A stretch of 8,164 bases of DNA. Source: Deltaproteobacteria bacterium. GTDB taxonomy: Bacteria > Myxococcota_A > UBA9042 > DTJE01. Location of the stretch: the NCBI GenBank assembly GCA_013151875.1, contig JAADHL010000262.1, positions 3,245-11,408 on the forward strand. The letters are read 5' to 3'. The translations under genes were made by a program, and so were the position numbers. Below, in pieces: positions 1-6,445 of this stretch (the first letter of the stretch is position 1; each line of letters opens with the position of its first letter). A model generated the notes under the pieces. That model saw only the letters and a program-made list of their open reading frames with translations, did no database searches and was not told where the DNA came from.

Positions 1-1002
1 GGGGCCGATATCCAGATCCTGGACGACCTTCGCGAGGGCAAGTCAGTCGAGATCCTGATGGGACCGATGGGCCAGGAAGTCACTGTCATGAAGGGGGAGA
101 TACATTACCTGGAACCCAGATTCCGCCACGGCGGCAAGTCCACGGTCACGGTAGGGGGATATGACAGGTCGCACCGTCTGACCCGGGGAACGAGGTCGCG
201 GACATGGGGTGACGGCATCCAGGCCCAGGACCTCTACCCTTCCGTTGTCAGGGACGTGATATCCAAGGCCCAGGACCACTCGGGCACGCGGGACGGTCTG
301 TCGCCTGAAACGGTGGACGGGCCCGGGGCAAAGTATTCCTACATTCCGCAGTTGAACGTGTCGGACTTCCGGTTCATGAAGTCCCTGGGCAGGGACGCCG
401 ACAACAAGGTGGACGCTGAAACCGACCGGGACGACAGGAAGGTGAGTTTCCACAAGGTGGACGTGACCGGGGAGCCGGTGGCGGTGCTGGTGCGCGAGGC
501 GGCTCACGCCGGCAACGAGGTCCCCATCCACGAGGCTGGATTCAACCTGTCCACGGTGCAGCAGTATTCCAGGGTCGAGGTCCGGGGCTGGGACCCCAGG
601 AAGAAAAAGGCCATCGTCGGCGTCGCGGACAGTGCCGCGTACGACCTCGGCGGAACAATGAAGGGATGGGAGGCCACGGGTGAGGCGCTGTACGGCAATG
701 CATCCGCCGGAAAGGTCCTGACTGTCGTGGACAGGCCGGTTGACAGCAAGGAAGAGGCCGACGCGGTGGCCAAGGCCATATTCAATCAGTTGTCCATGGA
801 GTTCATTACCGGCGAAGTGGACTTCAAGGGCAATCCCAGCATCAATCCCGGAGACGTGGTCGAGTTGAAGCAGTTCGGCGCCAGATTTTCGGGCAAGTAC
901 CTGGTTGTCCAGGTCACCCAGCTAATGATCCCGCGCGCCATGGGGTACACCACCCGTCTCAAGATTGCTCGAAATGATCTGGGCTCCGAGAAACTGGAAT
1001 AG
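1..1002 (+). CDS. Phage late control D / VgrG-like baseplate hub protein, 5'-truncated by window edge
   Basis: The reading frame is open from base 1, so the gene starts outside the window; 333 C-terminal residues are visible. The family (phage gpD, T4 gp27, N-terminal part of VgrG) forms the baseplate hub joining tail tube to spike in contractile phage tails, tailocins and related injection systems. Seen motifs: VEILMGP (about residues 16-22), GEIHYLEP (32-39), the family-typical GYDRSHRLTRG (53-63), a YIPQLNVSDF segment (about 114-123), VRGWDPRKK (194-202), and a C-terminal NPSINPGDVVEL...SGKYLVVQVT stretch ending in a TTRLKIAR strand. The protein stops right after the hub domain, so no gp5-like spike/OB extension is fused, unlike many VgrG and Afp8-type proteins. 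It is the last + strand gene here; the opposite-strand tlpA-like gene ends 18 bp away. Family is confident. Whether it belongs to a prophage, tailocin or eCIS/T6SS-like cluster cannot be told. Confidence 0.88.
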   Translation, partial: GADIQILDDLREGKSVEILMGPMGQEVTVMKGEIHYLEPRFRHGGKSTVTVGGYDRSHRLTRGTRSRTWGDGIQAQDLYPSVVRDVISKAQDHSGTRDGLSPETVDGPGAKYSYIPQLNVSDFRFMKSLGRDADNKVDAETDRDDRKVSFHKVDVTGEPVAVLVREAAHAGNEVPIHEAGFNLSTVQQYSRVEVRGWDPRKKKAIVGVADSAAYDLGGTMKGWEATGEALYGNASAGKVLTVVDRPVDSKEEADAVAKAIFNQLSMEFITGEVDFKGNPSINPGDVVELKQFGARFSGKYLVVQVTQLMIPRAMGYTTRLKIARNDLGSEKLE

Positions 1003-1020
1003 CCCGCGACCAACCGACCG

Positions 1021-1761
1021 TCAAAAGCGATATTTTCCTAAAAACCGGGAAAGGGATGCCGAGTCCACGGACCCGATCCTGACGCAGCGAAGACGACCCT
1101 TGGGGTCGAACAGGGCGTGAATAGGCAACGTAGGAGAGTCAACCGTGCCCAAAGCGCGATAGAATCCGACCCTGGCCGCCTCGTCCCGGACCCATCTGAA
1201 ATCGCCGTCAATGGCCTTTCCAGCCGACTTCATGAACCTGGACAGTTGCCTTTCGTCGTCATCCACGCTGAGGAACAGGACCTTCAGTGCCCCGCCTCGC
1301 TTGCGAACGCTTGCGGCCCAGGAAGAAAGAAGGGGCATCTCTTCCTTGCAGGGTTTGCACCACACGGCCCAGACGTTGACCCAGGTCCACGCGTTCGCGT
1401 CAACCGGAGGACCGGCGCGGATTGAGTCGGATGATGGAAGGGAAATGCGGCCAGCCGTTTTTTCGTCGAATTCACGATCGCACAGCGGGCCGTCGGGTTT
1501 TTCGGCCTGAACATATCCGATGTCGGATGAGGGTGTTTTGACCGTTGGCCGGCTCGCCGATTTGACCATGGAATCCTGGGTCGAGGCCCTTGCGTCCGTG
1601 GCCCTCGCTGCCGTGACCCCTGACGTGACCGTCTGGACGCGGACGGGGGAAAAACCCTCTGGTTTGGGCCCGCGTACGGTCTGTGGTTGCAGCAGGGGCT
1701 TCAGGAAGAGGGCCAGAATCCCCAGGGCCGCGATCACCAGAAGTGCGGTTAGAAATCTCAA
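1021..1761 (-). CDS. TlpA/ResA-like membrane-anchored thioredoxin-fold protein
   Basis: 246 residues. An N-terminal hydrophobic helix (about 3-20, preceded by one Arg) is a signal anchor or signal peptide. A low-complexity Ser/Thr/Ala/Arg-rich linker (about 25-90) follows, then a thioredoxin-like domain (about 100-245). The active site is WCKPC (Cys135, Cys138) after the strand WVNVWAV, with a probable cis-proline at 213 (TLPIHALFD), as in TlpA/ResA proteins, which act in the periplasm, usually reducing disulfides or supporting cytochrome maturation. Extra Cys at 94 and 226. The start is TTG at 1761-1759, placed immediately after the TAG stop of the upstream OmpA-like gene and in the same frame; the next in-frame GTG would cut into the signal helix, so TTG is preferred. 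Only a weak AGG lies 6 nt upstream, so translation is probably coupled. Last gene of the minus-strand operon. The redox direction is inferred from family, not seen. Confidence 0.88.
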   Translation of the reverse strand: MRFLTALLVIAALGILALFLKPLLQPQTVRGPKPEGFSPVRVQTVTSGVTAARATDARASTQDSMVKSASRPTVKTPSSDIGYVQAEKPDGPLCDREFDEKTAGRISLPSSDSIRAGPPVDANAWTWVNVWAVWCKPCKEEMPLLSSWAASVRKRGGALKVLFLSVDDDERQLSRFMKSAGKAIDGDFRWVRDEAARVGFYRALGTVDSPTLPIHALFDPKGRLRCVRIGSVDSASLSRFLGKYRF

Positions 1762-2454
1762 CTACAGCCTACAGTCTATCCAGGAAACAATCGTGCTGCG
1801 GTTGATGTCGTCCTGGGTACAATCCGAGCCACTGCGCGATGTCCGCCATCGGCAGAAGTCAGTGCCGAGCTGGGCGTACTCTTCGCCCAGCCACAACAGG
1901 CCCACCTTTTTTTCTATGTCGGGGTCCTGAAACCGGTCCTGCAGGAAAAAGAGCACCGAGTTTGCCCTCTTGTGCGACAGGATGCGGTTCTTTTCGGTGG
2001 GGCCGTCCGGTGAGGCGCGCGCCACCACAAAGAAGTAGCCGGCGCCCCTCCTGTCGGACCAGAGGTCTTCTATCAGGCGCTTGGCGTCCTGATCCAGGTC
2101 TTCGCTTCCCACGTCGAACAGGACGACGCCGCCGCGTTTCGACAGGGGGTGAAAGAGGGCGTTGAAATCCTGGTCGTTGATCTGGGCCACATTGCGCACC
2201 TCGGAGGGCTGGCAACCCCTGCGTCCCCCGCCGATCAATCCGCAACTGGTCAGCACACGCCTGAGCACTGCTTTGAATGTGGCGGTGCAGTACGGAAGGT
2301 CGGAGGACGAGGCAATGACCGGGGCCTCGGACGCATCGGCGCTGCCGACCTCCAACCTGTGGGCCGCAGAGGCGACCATGTGCGATGCGTTGAGGCTCAA
2401 TGTCGTCACAAGGGCGGCCATCAGCACCAGGTTCAGGATCCAGGCGTGTTTCAT
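1762..2454 (-). CDS. Secreted six-cysteine OmpA-like domain protein
   Basis: 230 residues. Signal peptide about 1-31 (hydrophobic core LNLVLMAALVTTLSL, Ala-rich end). A short Cys-containing region (Cys56, 71, 81) leads into an OmpA-like fold: strand GVVLFDVGSEDLD (109-121), helix, strand YFFVVARASPDG (140-151), then N156, LS (159-160) and KRANSV (162-167), matching the OmpA N..LS..RA..V signature; NRSTIV (218-223) resembles the family's closing NRRVEI strand. The Asp of the usual TD motif, which contacts diaminopimelate in peptidoglycan, is replaced (AS at 147-148), so peptidoglycan binding is doubtful, while the motif Arg163 is kept. Six Cys in all (56, 71, 81, 201, 212, 228) allow three disulfides bracketing the domain. 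ATG overlaps the VKOR stop by 4 nt (ATGA), with a strong GGGGAGG 5 nt upstream (2460-2466). Encoded between two disulfide enzymes, it is a plausible client. Exact function unknown. Confidence 0.82.
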   Translation of the reverse strand: MKHAWILNLVLMAALVTTLSLNASHMVASAAHRLEVGSADASEAPVIASSSDLPYCTATFKAVLRRVLTSCGLIGGGRRGCQPSEVRNVAQINDQDFNALFHPLSKRGGVVLFDVGSEDLDQDAKRLIEDLWSDRRGAGYFFVVARASPDGPTEKNRILSHKRANSVLFFLQDRFQDPDIEKKVGLLWLGEEYAQLGTDFCRWRTSRSGSDCTQDDINRSTIVSWIDCRL

Positions 2455-3677
2455 TTCCGCCTCCCCAGAAGCCTGTTCATCGCGAAATCGAGTCCAAGGT
2501 CGGTGTCCTCGTCACACAGTCGTTTTCCGTCGAGATACAGTTGCGGAGTCAGCAGCGGCAGGCTGTTGGCCATGGCAAGTCTCAGGAGGTTGTTCAGCTT
2601 GATACGGGTGTCGGAAAGGCCCATGCACGCCCGCACATCAGGGAATTTTTCCGTGATCTGCTCGCGTATCTGGTCGAGGTGCTTGCCGATTCCAAGCATG
2701 CGCAGCTTTTCCTGATTCCTGTAAATGAAATCGAGCATCTCCGGCGCATCGCGTCCAGCGCACAGCAGTGCCTTGGACAGCAGGCAGGATCCCGGATGCA
2801 TCGAGTCCTTGAGCATCCAGTTGCACTCGGAATCCAGGGGCATAAGCAGCACCTTATAGTGCAGGTCATTGGAAAAGCGTGTCTTTTCAAGGCGTCTATG
2901 GAATGCCTTGCAGGCCGCGCAGAGGGGATCGATTACCAGCATGGCATCGGTTGCCCCGGCCTCGCCTCCGAGGTCCAGCAGCACCTTTTTCCGGTCATTC
3001 GGCGCCTTGAGACGTTCGCACTCGCTGACCAGTTTGCCGTAATCCGGTTGCGTGTGCACGAACACGTAGACCGGCAGAACCACTGCAAGGCCGAGTTCCA
3101 GCGCGTGGATCGCCAGCCACAGGAAAAGCGTCCCGCCGGTCTTGGATCCCGGCTGGGCCACCCAGCGATCCGCGCGCGCGAACTGGAGGACCAGCGCGCT
3201 TCCCAGCAACAGCAGGGCCGATCCGACATATGAGCCCACGCAGGTTGTGCATACGGTGTTCAGGCGAGTCTTGGAGATGTAGAAAAAGACCAGGGAGGCC
3301 CCAGCGGAGATCAGCCCCGAGACGAACAGGGCGGACGAAGGGGCCAGTTCATACCCACGACGGCTGGCAAAGGCCCAGATACAGAGCATCAGCGCGAAGC
3401 CATAGACGCCCATGGCCGGCAATGAATAGGGGATGCCGCCCCAATAACGCTCTCTCCAGAAGGAGGAATAGGGCGAAAACAGGGCCACTTTGCAGCCCTG
3501 AGCGGCTTCGTCGAGTTGGCTCGGCTCGGTAAGGCCGGGCAGCAGGGTGCAGCTTACGGGATGCAATTGCCTGTCCAGGTGAGCGGCGAAATCCGCCGTG
3601 GACACCCCGCTGTATATCAGGCCCAGAAGCGCCCCAAGCGCGGCGATTGCAAATGCCAGGGTAGTACGTTTGCTCAT
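2451..3677 (-). CDS. VKOR-DsbA fusion: membrane vitamin K epoxide reductase domain plus thioredoxin-like domain
   Basis: 408 residues. The VKOR half has an N-terminal TM (about 6-23), the loop cysteines Cys43 and Cys62, the serine-loop signature SPYSSFW (68-74), GIPYSLPAMGVYGF (81-94, TM), TMs at about 112-134 and 150-166, and the catalytic CTTC (Cys143, Cys146). A further TM (about 183-207) leads to a periplasmic DsbA/DsbG-type thioredoxin domain with CAAC (Cys253, Cys256), a Cys285...HPGSC(298)...LLCA(306) segment and a probable cis-Pro at 378 (LTPQLYLDG). By family knowledge, VKOR re-oxidises the thioredoxin domain and passes electrons to quinone, replacing DsbB. Extra residues (RERYWG) separate the serine loop from GIP. 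The ATG at 3677 has AGAGG 8 nt upstream. It begins the second block of the operon, 125 bp after the batE-like gene, and overlaps the OmpA-like gene by 4 nt. Family assignment is strong. Confidence 0.93.
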   Translation of the reverse strand: MSKRTTLAFAIAALGALLGLIYSGVSTADFAAHLDRQLHPVSCTLLPGLTEPSQLDEAAQGCKVALFSPYSSFWRERYWGGIPYSLPAMGVYGFALMLCIWAFASRRGYELAPSSALFVSGLISAGASLVFFYISKTRLNTVCTTCVGSYVGSALLLLGSALVLQFARADRWVAQPGSKTGGTLFLWLAIHALELGLAVVLPVYVFVHTQPDYGKLVSECERLKAPNDRKKVLLDLGGEAGATDAMLVIDPLCAACKAFHRRLEKTRFSNDLHYKVLLMPLDSECNWMLKDSMHPGSCLLSKALLCAGRDAPEMLDFIYRNQEKLRMLGIGKHLDQIREQITEKFPDVRACMGLSDTRIKLNNLLRLAMANSLPLLTPQLYLDGKRLCDEDTDLGLDFAMNRLLGRRK

Positions 3678-3802
3678 ATTTGCAGCCTCTTGAAGAGAGG
3701 TCGGTGTAAAATCGTATCACGGCATTCAGTGGACAGCACAAAAGACGACGAACAGCGGGTTTTGTCAGACGCGGAATCAGTATGCGTCATCAGCGAATCG
3801 AC
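3678..3802. other. 125-bp intergenic gap inside the bat / disulfide operon
   Basis: This is the only non-coding gap larger than 20 bp in the window, between the end of the batE-like gene and the VKOR-DsbA start. Read on the minus strand it is less GC-rich than its flanks near the downstream gene. A weak possible promoter is TTGTGC (3741-3736) with ATACGA (3717-3712), spacer 18 nt. A 5-bp stem covering the ribosome-binding site is listed separately. A second 5-bp stem (3768-3788) has no T-run and is not called a terminator. The gap may allow separate expression of the three thiol-related genes; this is inference. Confidence 0.4.
3686..3700 (-). promoter_or_regulatory. Ribosome-binding site of the VKOR-DsbA gene inside a short hairpin
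   Basis: On the minus strand the sequence CCTCT-CTTCA-AGAGG forms a perfect 5-bp stem with a 5-nt loop. The 3' arm AGAGG is the likely Shine-Dalgarno element, 8 nt before the ATG at 3677. Pairing would partly mask the site. The stem is short, so it may be chance, and AGAGG alone is a good ribosome-binding site. Confidence 0.35.
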
Positions 3803-4333
3803 TCAGGGGATGCCTATTGAGCGATCACTTACGAAGCCCTCGCGTCCCGACGACAGCCTTACCCTGGTGAATCCGCCCCGTGAATCCAGAACCCGTACCT
3901 CAAGCCCCTCGGGCAGGTTCATGGAAGGCTCGGCCGACGCCACGTCATCCAGGAGTCCTGCCTGATCCTTGACGACCACGCCGATGCGATAGGAAGCCAC
4001 CCGGGCCGCGCCGAACGCGGCCAGACCGGTCAGCAGAGTCGCAATCAGGGCCGCGACCGCCAACCACCTCAACGGCCGCGTGCGTGGAGTGTGACCCAAA
4101 AGCCTCAACAGGCCCAGAGAAACAAACAGGACGGTCCAGAACGACAAAAACACGATTGCAGCAGGCAAGGGGGACAGCCATCCGAGCGTCGCGATCCAGG
4201 CATCGTGATACCGGCCGAATATGAACCCCTCCTTCTGGGGGTCCTCGCCCTGTTTGCGGTTCAGGGCCGCGCGCACCCGTTCAGCGTTTACCTGGGCCGT
4301 ATCCGCGGCCGAACTGTGGGGCGCGGTTTTCAT
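3803..4333 (-). CDS. BatE-like C-terminal fragment: end of TPR, two TM helices, SH3 domain
   Basis: 176 residues if read from the first ATG (4333), but that Met lies in the middle of a TPR helix (REYFHRAMKTAPHS) and has no Shine-Dalgarno sequence, so it is probably not a native start. Seen: the remaining TPR helix (about 1-27), a TM region (about 46-78, WIATLGWLSPLPAAIVFLSF onward), a second TM (about 89-113, WLAVAALIATLLTGLAAFGA), then a bacterial SH3-like domain (about 114-172: YRIGVVVKDQAGLL, GLEVRVLDSRGGFTRVRL, GREGFVSDRSI). This TM-TM-SH3 layout is typical of BatE. The SH3 domain is predicted to be periplasmic. Confidence 0.65.
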   Translation of the reverse strand: MKTAPHSSAADTAQVNAERVRAALNRKQGEDPQKEGFIFGRYHDAWIATLGWLSPLPAAIVFLSFWTVLFVSLGLLRLLGHTPRTRPLRWLAVAALIATLLTGLAAFGAARVASYRIGVVVKDQAGLLDDVASAEPSMNLPEGLEVRVLDSRGGFTRVRLSSGREGFVSDRSIGIP

Positions 4334-4595
4334 TGCGCGGTGGAAATATTCCCGGACGGCCCGTGGCGAACTCGGCCGCTCCCAGATTCACCATGACGTC
4401 GGGCGACTTCACGTTGAAACGCTCGACAAGGGCACTGAAGGCCCCGGCCGCCTCTTCGTACTTGCCGGAATTGTATGATTTCACGCCCTTGTCGAACATG
4501 TCGCGAACGGTTTCGGCCCTGGCCGGCCCGGCGGTGATCGAAACCAGGGCAAGAACCAGACAGACTATTAAAGCGGGAACGGACCGCATCACCAT
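4281..4595 (-). CDS. BatE-like N-terminal fragment: signal peptide plus TPR, frameshifted end
   Basis: This is the product expected if the frameshift is real: 104 residues from ATG 4595. Signal peptide is residues 1-28 (core LIVCLVLALVSI, cleavage after ARA). A TPR-like helix pair follows (about 29-82: DMFDKGVKSYNSGKYEEAAGAF, NLGAAEFATG). From about residue 83 the sequence (IFPPRNENRAPQFGRG...) no longer resembles a TPR and ends at a stop. It lacks the membrane helices and SH3 domain, so it would be a soluble periplasmic stub. A longer start at 4628 inside batD gives an unlikely Gly-rich leader before the signal peptide and is rejected. Confidence 0.6.
   Translation of the reverse strand: MVMRSVPALIVCLVLALVSITAGPARAETVRDMFDKGVKSYNSGKYEEAAGAFSALVERFNVKSPDVMVNLGAAEFATGRPGIFPPRNENRAPQFGRGYGPGKR
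4351..4364 (-). repeat. 14-bp unit at the batE frameshift, probable single remaining copy of a tandem duplication
   Basis: On the minus strand the unit reads ACGGGCCGTCCGGG, followed by AATAT. Two such units in tandem would encode T-G-R-P-G-R-A-V-R-E-Y and keep frame through the gene. Only one is present, so frame is lost at this point. Only one copy is visible; the second is inferred from the reading frame and TPR spacing. Confidence 0.5.
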
Positions 4596-6445
4596 CAGTC
4601 CCCCACCTTGTCCAGGGCCGTCAGACATTCCCTGATCCGGCCGATGGATGCCTGACGATCCGTATCGAGCACGGCGCTGGGCGCGAACCGCCCAAATGCG
4701 CAGGATTCGAGTTCAGCGATCAATGGGTCGACCATCTGCTCCGAGGCGCCCAGATTCAAAAGAAAAGCCCGGATCTCCTCGTGTGTCATCCCGGTCACGG
4801 GAAGGTTGAAACGGGCCGCCAGGTACTCGTGGACAATCCCGTCCATCGCGGTCCAGAAACCAGTGGGATCGGTGTCGCTCTTTGTCTTGAGATGCGAAAG
4901 TCCCTGAACGGCCCGACGCAGGGCTGCCCGCCTTGCCAGGTGCCGGCCGTTTCTTTGCAGATAGTCGCGCCTGCGCCGCCAGACCTCTGCAAACGCAAAG
5001 AACACCAGCGGAAGGGACAGACCAGCGTACAACAATCTCATGTCGGGAGGGGATGGGGGCGCCGCCGGCGTCAGGTCGGACTTTTCGATGATGGTCAGTG
5101 TTTCCGGCGAATTTTTTGCCTCCAGGACAGGCCCGCCTCCTCCGGTGCCGGAGGCTTTCAGACGGATGATCCCGGTCCGGGACCGCTCGTACTTGCCGGA
5201 CATGCTGTTGAAAAACGAGATGTTTATCCGCCCTATCTGGAACGTCCCTTCCCGTTGAGGCGTCAGCAGGAATTGGAAAGTGCGCTTGCCGGACAGGCCG
5301 CCCTTGTCCACCACCAGTTCATCCAGGTCGGCGGTCGGTACGCTGGAGATTCGCAGGCCCTCAATGTGCCTGATGTCGGGTGAACGTATCGCCCGCAGGT
5401 TGCCGCTGCCGGTCACCTCGATGGTCAGAAGCGCCGAGTCGCCCACGCGAATCTGGGGTTTGTCCAGCTCGGCCTTCACCACGAAACTGCCCACTGACCC
5501 CTGGGTGAAATCCGCGGGTCTGCCCTTTGCCGGCGTTGGTATGAAGTTCAGGGTGACCGGGTCGCTCGACACCTTGTAGCGGCGCTGTGAAAAGAAGTCC
5601 CCCACGAAGATGACGACGGTCATGGGGTCAAGGACGGCCTTGCCCGCATGAAGGGCGCTCAGGGCGCCTCGCCATTGCACATGCGCCTCGAACCGGCGAC
5701 CGTGCAAGCGGACCATTCGCCCCCTGTCTTCCTCCTGGGGGGGCTGTTCCACCACGAAGTCCTTTAGAGCGGGCGGGGTATCCACGCGTATGCCCTGCAG
5801 CGGGACATCGTCCCTGACGTACAGCACGTATTCCACGTAGATCGGTTCACCGGCGTACAGGGTCCTGTCGGGCGCCCTGGCCACCAGAAACGCCTGTTGT
5901 CCCGCGTACTTGGCGGTGTCGGGCGGCGCTGTCGTTGCCGGCGGAACGATGGACGGGATAGTGGGAGAGGGCCTCTGCATGCCGGGCAGCGCCGAAGACG
6001 TTCCCGGCGGCGTCCTGGGGGACGGGCGTGGCGATCCCCTCCCTCCAACCTGGATGAGGATGGGGTCCGAGGCGGCCGCGACACGTCCCGCAACCACCAT
6101 TTCCACCTTGCCTATCTTCAGTGTGCCAGGCTTGCGTGGCGAAAGGGTGAGCGTCGTTGTCTGTTCCTGACTGACCTGATTGTTGACGATGGATATGGAG
6201 GTTCCAGTGCTCTTGCCCAATACGTCGAAGTCCGGGATAGCCGGCCCCCTGACCGAATCCGGCCTGCCCTGGATCACAATCCTCAGGGTCAACGTCTGAC
6301 CCATGGTCAGGGACCGCCGATCCGGTATGACGCGTACGGAGTTGGTCTGGCCGTAGGAAAGGGACGACGTCAGGAACAGGACGAGCGGGACCAACACTCG
6401 CAGGGCGGGCCGTAGTCCCGCGGCTCGGCCTCCTTTTTCCGGCAT
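4595..6445 (-). CDS. batD: BatD (oxygen-tolerance / aerotolerance family) membrane protein
   Basis: 616 residues from the ATG at 6445. Signal peptide about 11-32 (ALRVLVPLVLFLTSSLSYG), then a first beta domain (about 35-135; VRVIPDRRSLTMGQTLTL, FDVLGKSTGTS, LSPRKPGTLKIG), a Pro/Ser/Thr-rich linker (about 138-178), a second beta region (about 185-305) and a third with the family hallmark VTGSGNLRAIRSPDI (about 344-358) and LLTPQREGTFQIG (about 393-405). One TM at about 471-488 (LLYAGLSLPLVFFAFAEV), followed by RRRR, leaves a cytoplasmic helical tail (about 500-616) like the tail of other BatD proteins. BatD is a large periplasmic protein of the MoxR-Bat system, linked to aerotolerance and envelope stress; its biochemical role is not settled. 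TTG (6451) and GTG (6448) are alternative starts, but ATG 6445 sits 6 nt after GAAGGA (6452-6457) and overlaps the upstream stop as TGATG. Confidence 0.92.
   Translation of the reverse strand: MPEKGGRAAGLRPALRVLVPLVLFLTSSLSYGQTNSVRVIPDRRSLTMGQTLTLRIVIQGRPDSVRGPAIPDFDVLGKSTGTSISIVNNQVSQEQTTTLTLSPRKPGTLKIGKVEMVVAGRVAAASDPILIQVGGRGSPRPSPRTPPGTSSALPGMQRPSPTIPSIVPPATTAPPDTAKYAGQQAFLVARAPDRTLYAGEPIYVEYVLYVRDDVPLQGIRVDTPPALKDFVVEQPPQEEDRGRMVRLHGRRFEAHVQWRGALSALHAGKAVLDPMTVVIFVGDFFSQRRYKVSSDPVTLNFIPTPAKGRPADFTQGSVGSFVVKAELDKPQIRVGDSALLTIEVTGSGNLRAIRSPDIRHIEGLRISSVPTADLDELVVDKGGLSGKRTFQFLLTPQREGTFQIGRINISFFNSMSGKYERSRTGIIRLKASGTGGGGPVLEAKNSPETLTIIEKSDLTPAAPPSPPDMRLLYAGLSLPLVFFAFAEVWRRRRDYLQRNGRHLARRAALRRAVQGLSHLKTKSDTDPTGFWTAMDGIVHEYLAARFNLPVTGMTHEEIRAFLLNLGASEQMVDPLIAELESCAFGRFAPSAVLDTDRQASIGRIRECLTALDKVGD

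Larger units (their letters stand above)
3803..4595 (-). pseudogene. batE: BatE-like TPR/SH3 membrane protein gene with internal frameshift
   Basis: The two reading frames join into one BatE-type protein: signal peptide, TPR, two TM helices, bacterial SH3. It is the last of the canonical bat genes, after batD. ATG at 4595 overlaps the batD stop (TGATG), with GGTGGGGG 4 nt upstream. The first frame runs through NLGAAEFATGRPG (residues 70-82) and then leaves the fold. The second frame carries RAVREYFHRAMKTAPHSS, the rest of the same TPR. The span is 793 nt, not a multiple of 3; adding one more copy of the 14-bp unit at 4351-4364 makes 807 nt and 268 residues, with A-T-G-R-P-G-R-A-V-R-E restoring TPR spacing. 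It is therefore either a true slippage mutation or a collapsed tandem repeat in the assembly. Downstream codons remain clean, with no other stop, which argues for a recent event or an error. Confidence 0.8.

Noticed and set aside
981..1020. Bidirectional terminator between the convergent genes
   Set aside because: GGGCT (981-985) and AGCCC (1001-1005) could pair with a 15-nt loop, but there is no T-tract and the stem overlaps the hub coding end.
2400..3233. + strand open frame of 277 codons across the VKOR and OmpA-like genes
   Set aside because: It lies antisense to well-supported VKOR-DsbA and OmpA-like coding sequence and shows no family motifs; treated as a shadow.
3768..3788. GACGC/GCGTC stem after the batE stop as a terminator
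   Set aside because: Only 5 bp with an 11-nt loop and no following T-run on the transcribed strand.
4333..4375. Programmed ribosomal frameshift in batE
   Set aside because: There is no slippery heptamer or obvious stimulatory stem at the frame change, and a simple +1 shift would drop about five residues from the TPR. Loss of a 14-bp copy explains the spacing better.
4596..4628. Upstream ATG (4628) for the batE-like gene
   Set aside because: It lies inside batD and would add a Gly-rich leader before the signal peptide. The ATG at 4595 overlaps the batD stop and has a ribosome-binding site.
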